NCBI GenBank assembly: GCA_008330645.1
Contig: VLTN01000010.1
Coordinates: forward strand, 1-64,000
Source: Cafeteria roenbergensis
Lineage: Eukaryota; Sar; Bigyra; Bicosoecida; Cafeteriaceae
Direction of reading: 5' to 3'
DNA: 64,000 nt
Part shown: piece after piece, positions 1 to 8,464 of the stretch
Position numbering within the stretch: the stretch's first letter is position 1
Layout: each line of letters opens with the position of its first letter
Notes under the pieces: model-generated
What the model saw: the letters and a program-made list of their open reading frames with translations, nothing else
Database searches by the model: none
What the model was told of the DNA's origin: nothing
Position numbers and translations under genes: made by a program

Positions 1-129
1 AATCCATCGCCAATGAGTCACAAACCGCGCCAAACCCGCAATCCCAAGTCCCAAGCCCAGTCCCAGATCACTGCCATCACGCCGCAATGAGTCGCCACTC
101 AGCTGCCCCTGCTCACCGCATACGCTCCA

Positions 130-488
130 CCTGCTGTCTTGTTTCTTGTTGGCAGAGTGGAGGCGAGGATCGCCGATGCTGACCTAGTGGCTAACGATTC
201 GGCTCGGCGGGGACCACTAGGGTCGCCCGAGGGACGGGAGGGTGGGTCAAACGAGTTCACGCACACACCACACGGGGCGCGCGCGCGAGACGGTACGGGG
301 GGTCGCCCGGGAAGCCCACGTGGGCTTGAGCACCGGGTGCGCTCGCTTCTCGGAGGGCGCAAAACGATTGACGATCGGCGAGGTGCAGCTCTGCCGTAGA
401 CAGCAGAGCCACATGCGCTCGCAAGGTGTAGCGGTAGCGTTTCGACGCCAAGCAAGTTGTACAGCAGCCCTAGATTTCGATCATTTCC
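130..488 (+). repeat. Left arm of ~360-bp inverted repeat (unit 1)
   Basis: Reading 130-488 forward gives the reverse complement of 2028-2389 with only a few differences, for example TCGCCCGG against TACGTCCGG near 300. The outer end begins CCTGCTGTCTTGTTTCT. The arm contains the perfect palindrome AAGCCCACGTGGGCTT. No matching target-site duplication is visible outside the arms. Confidence 0.9.
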
Positions 489-544
489 ATGCTGTCGCAG
501 GTATTGCGTCTGCTAGATCAGCTGGGTCGCCAGTCCCTTGGCGA

Positions 545-693
545 TGACCTCGATAGCCAGCAAAAGGCCCAGCGCGCACGCTCCCTCGGCCGGTCGCCGA
601 AGGCCGTGTCCGCCCCCTTCATGAAGAATGCGAAGGCCGCCGGTCCCATGCGTCCCGTGGTCGTGACGACGAAGGGCACAGTGGAGCCCATGT
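545..693 (-). mobile_element. Possible remnant of a LINE-type reverse transcriptase C-terminus
   Basis: One minus-strand frame contains PFVVTTTGRMGPAAFAF, resembling the conserved PFVxTTxGGxGxEA motif near the C-terminus of many protist LINE polyproteins. Only about 50 residues look meaningful and there is no recognisable reverse transcriptase core, so at best this is a short decayed fragment. It lies between the left inverted-repeat arm and the candidate 523-bp element, and is absent from unit 3. A chance match is quite possible. Confidence 0.3.
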
Positions 694-708
694 TGTCTTT
701 TTGTAGCT

Positions 709-1231
709 GTCCGGCAACGCCTCCGATTCGTCCTGGTGCGTGTGATCGTAGGGAATGGCGATCACGCATCCAGCAGTGGCCAATTGGGCACCTGCTAGGT
801 GTCCGGCGCCAGCAGGCTAGGAGTGGCAGTGCCTTGCTCGGAGACTGCACCCACAGGGGGCACTGAAACCTCGCAAGCCACCTCCCAGCCTGCCGCGGGA
901 TGGGCGGGCGGGTCACGAATGCGGCTTTGCTCTCACACAACCTCAAAGCCGACCGCAACGGGCCCTGGAGTGCTGTGCGAGCGTTCGCACGGCACGGCGA
1001 GCAAAGCAGAGCGCACGCGCGCCTTGCCGGCGAGCTGCTTGTCTTGGCCGCCGACGCAGGCGGGTGGACTAGAGCTCGGGACCCTCTGATTTGCGCCGGG
1101 GGCACCCCCAACACGCTGTGGAGAAGCCGCGCAGCCCAAGAGAGTGCCGGGACGATGCCAGGTGGCTCGTCTGTTTTGTTGGGGTGGAATCTACGTCTGC
1201 GGACAAATATGAACCCAACCGGTTACCGAAC
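709..1231. mobile_element. Candidate short non-autonomous transposable element (copy A)
   Basis: The sequence starting GTCCGGCAAC here has the same left end at 11454 and 12745, although the DNA to its left differs in all three places. The copy at 12745 also ends abruptly at the same right end, CCGAAC. The ends are imperfect inverted repeats (GTCCGGCAAC against GTTCGGTAAC, 8 of 10). There is no coding capacity and no clear target-site duplication. This would fit a MITE-like element, though the shared left border could also be a recombination breakpoint. Confidence 0.45.
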
Positions 1232-1280
1232 TGGCATCGCCGCCGCCACTTGACGGTCTGGGCGATGGCACAATAGGAGT

Positions 1281-1385
1281 GAATGAACATCGTCGGGGGG
1301 GGTGAAAACTCGCGTCGCCATGCCACGCACTCGATTCACAGACTCATCAAAACCAACCCAGCAAGTCCATCACCGACGAATCTGC
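1281..1385 (+). repeat. Degenerate direct repeat of the unit's right end
   Basis: The text here (GAATGAACAT, a G-run, GAAAACTCGCGT, CATGCCAC, CAGACTCATCAA, CCAACC) matches 5648-5752 with many substitutions. So the unit itself contains an older, diverged internal duplication. Further copies lie near 7012, 11388, 12026 and 17255. Confidence 0.75.
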
Positions 1386-1700
1386 TTCTGTGGGGGGAGA
1401 ACACGAGTGCCGGTTCGGGCCCCGGGCGGCGTCGGTCGCAGATCCGGCAGAGCTAGTCCTTCAGCAGAGCCGCGGCGCGTTGATTGACGTCCGTTTGAGC
1501 TGTCAACGGCGCATTGCGGTCTGAGGAGGTGTTCACACAACGTCGATGCGCTCGTGCGCCCGCTTGGCTGATGCCTCCACCTTGCTGAGGTCGGCCTGCA
1601 GGCGCTCATTGCGCCACGTGGCATTGCGTCGCGCCCTCCCCACGCACGGCTTGGTTTTGAATGCGTCGAACAGCACAGGGCTGATCAAGCACGGCGTCGT

Positions 1701-2002
1701 GCTGACCTGAATGGGTGTTGAGAGGCCGCTTGTTGGTGAAGGACTGGTGTTGACCTAAATGGCTAAAGTTTGGCGCGGCGGGAACCACACGGGGTCGCCC
1801 GAGGGACGGGATGGAGGGGTCAAACGATTGAATCGAGCACAAACACACCACTGCTGACCTGTGTGGGCGTTGAGAGGCCGCTTGTTGGTGAAGGACTGGT
1901 GTTGACCTAAATGGCTAAAGTTCGGCGCGGCGGGAACCACACGGGGTCGCCCGAGGGACGGGAGGGAGGGTCAAACGATCGAGTCGAGCACACACGCCAC
2001 TC
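1701..2002 (+). repeat. Local tandem repeat, 2 x ~151 bp
   Basis: The block 1701-1851 is repeated at 1852-2002. Both start TGCTGACCTG and carry GGCCGCTTGTTGGTGAAGG and GACCTAAATGGCTAAAGTT. The second half of each block ends in the same GGGTCGCCCGAGGGACGGG motif that occurs in both inverted-repeat arms. Confidence 0.85.
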
Positions 2003-2027
2003 GGGGGCGCGTGCGTGCGGCGGGTAC

Positions 2028-2389
2028 TGGAAATGATCGAAATCTAGGGCTGCTGTACAACTTGCTTGGCGTCGAAACGCTACCGCTACACCTTGCGAGC
2101 GCATGTGGCTCTGCTGTCTACGGCAGAGCTGCACCTCGCCGATCGTCAATCGTTTTGCGCCCTCCGAGAAGCGAGCGCACCCGGTGCTCAAGCCCACGTG
2201 GGCTTCCCGGACGTACCCCCCCGTACCGTCTCGCGCGCGCGCCCCGTGTGGTGTGTGCGTGAACTCGTTTGACCCACCCTCCCGTCCCTCGGGCGACCCT
2301 AGTGGTCCCCGCAGAGCCGAATCGTTAGCCACTAGGTCAGCATCGGCGATCCTCGCCGCCACTCTGCCAACCAGAAACAAGACAGCAGG
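2028..2389 (-). repeat. Right arm of ~360-bp inverted repeat (unit 1)
   Basis: This pairs with 130-488 around a loop of about 1.54 kb, a foldback layout. The spurious open frames in this arm and in the left arm encode the same peptide on opposite strands, which is explained by the inversion and not by coding. Confidence 0.9.
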
Positions 2390-2727
2390 GTGCGGGTGCG
2401 GCCGGTGAGCCCCACGTGGGCTCGACCCGGTGTGCCCGCCCAGAGGGCGAGCTTGCGAGCGGGTCGGATGGCCCGCGCCTGCGGTGGGGCAGAGCGGGCC
2501 CGGGGTTGTTGCCCTGTCTGAGGGCGGCGACCGCTCAACTCGAGGGGACAGCAGCACAAGATTTACATCACAAACATTGTTTTGGCGGTCACGAGCGCCC
2601 AGGACCACGTTCTCGTCGCTCCGGCTCGCGCCGCCCCGGGTGGAACCTTGCCTGGGGCCGCACTGAAGGCAGGACAAACATGTGGGGTGCTGGCGAGGCC
2701 TATGCCCCTGGCCCACGCCTCCGGCAC
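2390..2727. other. Non-coding spacer downstream of the array gene
   Basis: This holds a GAGCCCCACGTGGGCTCG palindrome near 2409 and an otherwise GC-rich stretch up to the stop codon of the minus-strand gene. I see no gene. Equivalent stretches are 8127-8464 and 13992-14328, and pieces of it are scattered through unit 3. Confidence 0.6.
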
Positions 2728-4590
2728 CTAGGCCAGCTTCTCCACCTGCTCCAGCAGCTTCTCGATCCTGAAGCGGAGGCCGGTGTCGAGCACGGTGCCG
2801 TCGGCACGCCTCGAGGGCTTCTTGGCGAGCTTCTCTGCCTCGACCTTCATGCGCCGCGCCCTCGGGAGCTCCGAGAACGGCACGTCTCGGGGCCGCTGCC
2901 GGCCAAACAAGCTACCGGCAGGCATCCTGCTCTGCGCAACGGCAAAGGCGAACGCGCCAAAGTCCCCGCCACGGGCGGCGACGTCGGGCTCCTCGCGGAT
3001 GGTCGCGAGCTTGGCGGCCTGCTCGATGACACGACTGGCAAGCGCCTCCGCCGCGCCCTTGTCCCCCTTGTTGACCGGACAGTGCTCCAAGGCCACAAAG
3101 AGGGCGTCCAGCACCCGCACCATGCCGCGTGCCCTCAGCCAGGGACGGTCGCGCCCGGAGTCGAGGAAGGCCTCCGCGCATGCGACGACGTCCGACGCGT
3201 GCTTCACCAGGTCCATCTCCGAGTCGGTCAGCGCCCCCACAAAGAGCAGCATGCTGGGCACGGTCAGGCGCTTGCGCTCTAGGATGCGCTTCCGGTCCTC
3301 GCGCTTGGCATCGATGAGGCTGGTCATCGCGGCGCGAAACGTCTGGCGGCTAGACGTTTCGAGGTCGTCTGTGCCGATCTCGCTTGCCGCATCGGGATGG
3401 CCCGCGGAGACGGATAGCGCGTGGTCGATGCTGCCCGTGGGCCCCGCCGTTTCGGAGTGGGCCAACCACGCAAGCGCCTTGTCTAGCTTCCTCACCGCGC
3501 CGGCGTCGCCCTCGGGGGTCGCAAGGCCGAACAAGGCCATGGCGTGGTTCGACAGCAGGCGTGCCTTGCGTGGCTCCGGTCCAGGCGCCCGGCTGGCATC
3601 CTCCAGCTTGCGCCCCATGTCCTCATACACCTGCGTTGCTGCGACCTTGTCACCAAGCACGGCGTGCCAGTAGCTGCTCGCATCGGCAAGTCGGAGGTCG
3701 ATGCGATGCGCGAGGTCGGGCTCCCACGTGCCCAGGACCTTGGCGTCAACGTGGGCGGCCCTGGCCCGGGCCTGCACCAGCCAGCTCCTGGCGGTGTTGA
3801 CAGCGTCCTCGAACCGCAGCCGTCGCTCCGCCGCGGACCTCACGCCGCCGTCGATCGCCACAGCCTCCTCGTCGAGCGAATGCAGCACCGTCGACGCGGC
3901 GTAGTAGAGAGTCACAGCCCTCCACATGACAAGCCTCTCATTGCGCAGTGGCGCGTCGAGGAGCGTAGACAGAGGCGGGTGCTTGCCGTCGCTCTGCTGC
4001 TCCCGCAGGGCCGCGGCATGGGCGTCGCGCATCCGCTCCATCGACTCGAACGAGAGCGGCCTGGCGCTCCGGTAGTTGGTCCGCACGGCCTCAAAGTGGG
4101 CCTGCTTCGCAAAGGTGAACGCGTCGGCGGCGCACTCGTGGACCTGGGCCGCGGTGTGGCGCATCTTCTCGGCCCGAGTCTGGGCCTTTGCATCGAGGTC
4201 GTCACGCTGCCATTTGGCAACCATCTTCTGCACCTCCGCCTGCTTCTCCTGCACCTCCGCCTGCTTCTTCTGCACCTCCGCCTGCTTCAGGCCGAGAAAT
4301 GAAGCGGCAGCGATGCCAACGATGGTCACACCGAGCACGGCCCAGCCGTCTGCCGAGAGCTTGTCGTGGGCCTGCGGCAATGCACGTGATGGACAACAAC
4401 CCTCGAAGCAAGATGCGCCCCCACGGTACCGCGGCGACTCGCGATCTCGGCTCACGTATGCCGTACCCGACGCCTTCGCGGTCGCGAGCGCCCCCTGAGT
4501 ACCAGTCAGCGCGCGAGAGCCAGCTTCAGGTCGCGGCCGGAACCGAGGCCGCCGCAGACTCGCTGCCCGCCGGGCCGCTCTTGCCAGCAT
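2728..4590 (-). CDS. Array gene copy 1: mitochondrial-type membrane protein of unknown function
   Basis: I do not recognise the family. The start is placed at 4590 because the protein then opens MLARAARRAASLRRPRFRPR, an arginine-rich, acid-free presequence typical of mitochondrial import; the frame is open 32 codons further upstream. An 84-nt intron is likely at 4372-4455 (donor GTGAGC, acceptor TGCCGCAG, phase 0), which removes an odd cysteine-containing stretch and leaves 592 residues. Next come one membrane span (GWAVLGVTIVGIAAASFLGL) and three heptads of the KQAEVQK type, then a long helical, Arg/Ala-rich domain of roughly 450 residues with a weak TPR-like feel. Inferred topology: anchored in a mitochondrial membrane with the large domain on one side. 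No catalytic motif is visible. Confidence 0.75.
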   Translation of the reverse strand: MLARAARRAASLRRPRFRPRPEAGSRALTGTQGALATAKASGTAYVSRDRESPRYRGGASCFEGCCPSRALPQAHDKLSADGWAVLGVTIVGIAAASFLGLKQAEVQKKQAEVQEKQAEVQKMVAKWQRDDLDAKAQTRAEKMRHTAAQVHECAADAFTFAKQAHFEAVRTNYRSARPLSFESMERMRDAHAAALREQQSDGKHPPLSTLLDAPLRNERLVMWRAVTLYYAASTVLHSLDEEAVAIDGGVRSAAERRLRFEDAVNTARSWLVQARARAAHVDAKVLGTWEPDLAHRIDLRLADASSYWHAVLGDKVAATQVYEDMGRKLEDASRAPGPEPRKARLLSNHAMALFGLATPEGDAGAVRKLDKALAWLAHSETAGPTGSIDHALSVSAGHPDAASEIGTDDLETSSRQTFRAAMTSLIDAKREDRKRILERKRLTVPSMLLFVGALTDSEMDLVKHASDVVACAEAFLDSGRDRPWLRARGMVRVLDALFVALEHCPVNKGDKGAAEALASRVIEQAAKLATIREEPDVAARGGDFGAFAFAVAQSRMPAGSLFGRQRPRDVPFSELPRARRMKVEAEKLAKKPSRRADGTVLDTGLRFRIEKLLEQVEKLA

Positions 4591-5731
4591 CGTAACCTGC
4601 GGCACGCGCAGCCAGGACACCGCACGATGTGGGAGGGGGGTTGCACGCCCGCGTACGACTGCCGTGGCTCGCGGGGCAAGGGGCATCAGGGCTGTTGGCT
4701 CGCCCGCGCAGCGAGCCGCGAGGCCGCCCCGAGCATGTCAGAAGGGGCATCTCCGGCTGCGCCGTGGCTACCCCACTGCACGCCAAGGAACGGGAGGGGT
4801 GGCGCGCCCGCACGTGGCAGCCGCGCCTCGACAGGCAACGTCGCCGAGGCGAAACAGTCGGCCAGGCGCCAAGCTTCAGCGTTGTCTCCGGCACGCCCAG
4901 CGGCACCCGCCTGGCCGTGGCACGGCGCGCATCGGGACCAAATGCTCGTTGGAAGCAGTCCTGGGGGCTCACGGTCGTGGGGTCTTGGGTCTTTGTCCTG
5001 AGTGCTGGCGCCAGCAGCACAACAAAAGTCGCCGAGCTCTGCCCTTGCTGTGATCGTGAGTGCGAGGCCAACGCGTGACCAAGGTGCGTTGTTTTGGCTC
5101 GGAAGAGCGCTGGGCGAGAGGCAGGACTTGAGCCGGGGAGGGGCCGGTCCGCTGAGCTATTGGCTCTGACCTGTCCGCCCCCCCCCCGCCGACGATCGCC
5201 CGCTGCTCGGGCGGGGCGCCGGGCGTCGGCTCGTTTACGCCTCTCTCGCCCTCTGCGCTGCCCTTGCACTCAAAGTGGTTAAACTATGTGTACCCGGTGT
5301 TTTTGCTGGAGATGGTCGGAGCTTAGCAAAAGCAGCCTCGGTGGTTCGCGACCCTGGGGTGCACCGTCCCTTGTCGGACGGAGTGCCCCCATACTCTTCA
5401 CCGCTCGGCGCGTTAAGCCTTGGGGCTCGACCTGGCGGAGCGGCCGAGCAGCATCACGTCCGCCTGCACTCTTCCGCGCCAGCAGCGGGGCCTGATGAGC
5501 GAATTTGACGCACGCGCAGCGGTTTCGTGCCCAGACGACGCGGCGGCCGTCATGAATGGCCTCTTCAATACTGGGGCGCGGGTCTGGCTCGGCGGGTGCA
5601 GGCTCCTAAGCGGGCTCAGATGAGCACGAGTGGGAGGAGGATGTTGGGAATGAATATCCTTGGGGGGGGCGAAAACTCGCGTTTGCATGCCACACACTCC
5701 ATTCCAAGACTCATCAAGAACCAACCTAGCA
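4591..5731. other. Upstream spacer of the array gene
   Basis: This is a GC-rich region upstream of the minus-strand gene, presumably holding its promoter. It contains a C-run of 10 at 5178-5187 that varies in length between units, and the 5648-5731 part of the degenerate repeat. The open frames here overlap in several registers and none looks like a protein. Equivalents: 10328-11452 and 16192-17337. Confidence 0.5.
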
Positions 5732-5752
5732 AATCCATCGCCAATGAGTCAC
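5648..5752 (+). repeat. Degenerate direct repeat, partner of 1281-1385
   Basis: This is the second member of the older intra-unit repeat. It spans the arbitrary unit 1/unit 2 junction; in unit 2 the equivalent copy is cut at 11452 and joined to the candidate transposable element. Confidence 0.75.
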
Positions 5753-5860
5753 AAACCGCGCCAAACCCGCAATCCCAAGTCCCAAGCCCAGTCCCAGATC
5801 ACTGCCATCACGCCGCAATGAGTCGCCACTCAGCTGCCCCTGCTCACCGCATACGCTCCA

Positions 5861-6219
5861 CCTGCTGTCTTGTTTCTTGTTGGCAGAGTGGAGGCGAGGA
5901 TCGCCGATGCTGACCTAGTGGCTAACGATTCGGCTCGGCGGGGACCACTAGGGTCGCCCGAGGGACGGGAGGGTGGGTCAAACGAGTTCACGCACACACC
6001 ACACGGGGCGCGCGCGCGAGACGGTACGGGGGGTCGCCCGGGAAGCCCACGTGGGCTTGAGCACCGGGTGCGCTCGCTTCTCGGAGGGCGCAAAACGATT
6101 GACGATCGGCGAGGTGCAGCTCTGCCGTAGACAGCAGAGCCACATGCGCTCGCAAGGTGTAGCGGTAGCGTTTCGACGCCAAGCAAGTTGTACAGCAGCC
6201 CTAGATTTCGATCATTTCC
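5861..6219 (+). repeat. Left inverted-repeat arm (unit 2)
   Basis: Same as 130-488, shifted by 5731. It pairs with 7765-8126. Confidence 0.9.
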
Positions 6220-6275
6220 ATGCTGTCGCAGGTATTGCGTCTGCTAGATCAGCTGGGTCGCCAGTCCCTTGGCGA

Positions 6276-6424
6276 TGACCTCGATAGCCAGCAAAAGGCC
6301 CAGCGCGCACGCTCCCTCGGCCGGTCGCCGAAGGCCGTGTCCGCCCCCTTCATGAAGAATGCGAAGGCCGCCGGTCCCATGCGTCCCGTGGTCGTGACGA
6401 CGAAGGGCACAGTGGAGCCCATGT
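6276..6424 (-). mobile_element. Possible LINE remnant, unit 2 copy
   Basis: Duplicate of the fragment at 545-693, present only because the unit was duplicated. Confidence 0.3.
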
Positions 6425-6439
6425 TGTCTTTTTGTAGCT

Positions 6440-6962
6440 GTCCGGCAACGCCTCCGATTCGTCCTGGTGCGTGTGATCGTAGGGAATGGCGATCACGCAT
6501 CCAGCAGTGGCCAATTGGGCACCTGCTAGGTGTCCGGCGCCAGCAGGCTAGGAGTGGCAGTGCCTTGCTCGGAGACTGCACCCACAGGGGGCACTGAAAC
6601 CTCGCAAGCCACCTCCCAGCCTGCCGCGGGATGGGCGGGCGGGTCACGAATGCGGCTTTGCTCTCACACAACCTCAAAGCCGACCGCAACGGGCCCTGGA
6701 GTGCTGTGCGAGCGTTCGCACGGCACGGCGAGCAAAGCAGAGCGCACGCGCGCCTTGCCGGCGAGCTGCTTGTCTTGGCCGCCGACGCAGGCGGGTGGAC
6801 TAGAGCTCGGGACCCTCTGATTTGCGCCGGGGGCACCCCCAACACGCTGTGGAGAAGCCGCGCAGCCCAAGAGAGTGCCGGGACGATGCCAGGTGGCTCG
6901 TCTGTTTTGTTGGGGTGGAATCTACGTCTGCGGACAAATATGAACCCAACCGGTTACCGAAC
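6440..6962. mobile_element. Candidate short transposable element (copy A', unit 2)
   Basis: This is the duplicate of 709-1231 carried along in unit 2, with identical flanks, so it is not an independent insertion. Confidence 0.45.
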
Positions 6963-7431
6963 TGGCATCGCCGCCGCCACTTGACGGTCTGGGCGATGGC
7001 ACAATAGGAGTGAATGAACATCGTCGGGGGGGGTGAAAACTCGCGTCGCCATGCCACGCACTCGATTCACAGACTCATCAAAACCAACCCAGCAAGTCCA
7101 TCACCGACGAATCTGCTTCTGTGGGGGGAGAACACGAGTGCCGGTTCGGGCCCCGGGCGGCGTCGGTCGCAGATCCGGCAGAGCTAGTCCTTCAGCAGAG
7201 CCGCGGCGCGTTGATTGACGTCCGTTTGAGCTGTCAACGGCGCATTGCGGTCTGAGGAGGTGTTCACACAACGTCGATGCGCTCGTGCGCCCGCTTGGCT
7301 GATGCCTCCACCTTGCTGAGGTCGGCCTGCAGGCGCTCATTGCGCCACGTGGCATTGCGTCGCGCCCTCCCCACGCACGGCTTGGTTTTGAATGCGTCGA
7401 ACAGCACAGGGCTGATCAAGCACGGCGTCGT

Positions 7432-7733
7432 GCTGACCTGAATGGGTGTTGAGAGGCCGCTTGTTGGTGAAGGACTGGTGTTGACCTAAATGGCTAAAGT
7501 TTGGCGCGGCGGGAACCACACGGGGTCGCCCGAGGGACGGGATGGAGGGGTCAAACGATTGAATCGAGCACAAACACACCACTGCTGACCTGTGTGGGCG
7601 TTGAGAGGCCGCTTGTTGGTGAAGGACTGGTGTTGACCTAAATGGCTAAAGTTCGGCGCGGCGGGAACCACACGGGGTCGCCCGAGGGACGGGAGGGAGG
7701 GTCAAACGATCGAGTCGAGCACACACGCCACTC
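7432..7733 (+). repeat. Local tandem repeat, unit 2 copy
   Basis: Duplicate of 1701-2002 in unit 2. Unit 3 retains only diverged single pieces of this block (around 12446-12600 and 13503-13630). Confidence 0.8.
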
Positions 7734-7764
7734 GGGGGCGCGGGCGCGTGCGTGCGGCGGGTAC

Positions 7765-8126
7765 TGGAAATGATCGAAATCTAGGGCTGCTGTACAACTT
7801 GCTTGGCGTCGAAACGCTACCGCTACACCTTGCGAGCGCATGTGGCTCTGCTGTCTACGGCAGAGCTGCACCTCGCCGATCGTCAATCGTTTTGCGCCCT
7901 CCGAGAAGCGAGCGCACCCGGTGCTCAAGCCCACGTGGGCTTCCCGGACGTACCCCCCCGTACCGTCTCGCGCGCGCGCCCCGTGTGGTGTGTGCGTGAA
8001 CTCGTTTGACCCACCCTCCCGTCCCTCGGGCGACCCTAGTGGTCCCCGCAGAGCCGAATCGTTAGCCACTAGGTCAGCATCGGCGATCCTCGCCGCCACT
8101 CTGCCAACCAGAAACAAGACAGCAGG
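7765..8126 (-). repeat. Right inverted-repeat arm (unit 2)
   Basis: Same as 2028-2389, shifted by 5737. It pairs with 5861-6219. Confidence 0.9.
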
Positions 8127-8464
8127 GTGCGGGTGCGGCCGGTGAGCCCCACGTGGGCTCGACCCGGTGTGCCCGCCCAGAGGGCGAGCTTGCGAGCGGG
8201 TCGGATGGCCCGCGCCTGCGGTGGGGCAGAGCGGGCCCGGGGTTGTTGCCCTGTCTGAGGGCGGCGACCGCTCAACTCGAGGGGACAGCAGCACAAGATT
8301 TACATCACAAACATTGTTTTGGCGGTCACGAGCGCCCAGGACCACGTTCTCGTCGCTCCGGCTCGCGCCGCCCCGGGTGGAACCTTGCCTGGGGCCGCAC
8401 TGAAGGCAGGACAAACATGTGGGGTGCTGGCGAGGCCTATGCCCCTGGCCCACGCCTCCGGCAC

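Larger units (their letters stand above)
1..5731. repeat. Array unit 1
   Basis: Order from left: inverted-repeat arm (130-488), short segment with a possible LINE fragment, candidate transposable element (709-1231), a degenerate repeat (1281-1385), a local 151-bp direct repeat (1701-2002), the second inverted-repeat arm (2028-2389), a 3' spacer, the minus-strand gene (2728-4590) and its roughly 1.1-kb upstream spacer. The window opens inside the array, so where a unit 'begins' is arbitrary; the array's right edge suggests the natural boundary is near 118. Confidence 0.9.

Noticed and set aside
99-547. Overlapping open frames of 60-120 codons at the left edge, repeated in each unit
   Set aside because: They lie in the inverted-repeat arm, read through in several frames on both strands, and the same peptide reappears antisense at 2011-2262 because of the inversion.
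518-1114. Minus-strand 198-codon frame as a gene
   Set aside because: It crosses the border of the candidate 523-bp element and has no coherent protein character apart from a short LINE-like stretch.
1907-2716. Minus-strand frame of about 270 codons in the right half of the foldback block
   Set aside because: It spans repeat modules and the inverted-repeat arm; the composition is simple GC-rich and unit 3 does not preserve it.
5330-5360. tRNA T-loop-like GGTTCGCGACC in the array spacer
   Set aside because: No acceptor, D or anticodon stems can be built around it. A similar GGTCGAATCCC in an intron near 57921 fails for the same reason.
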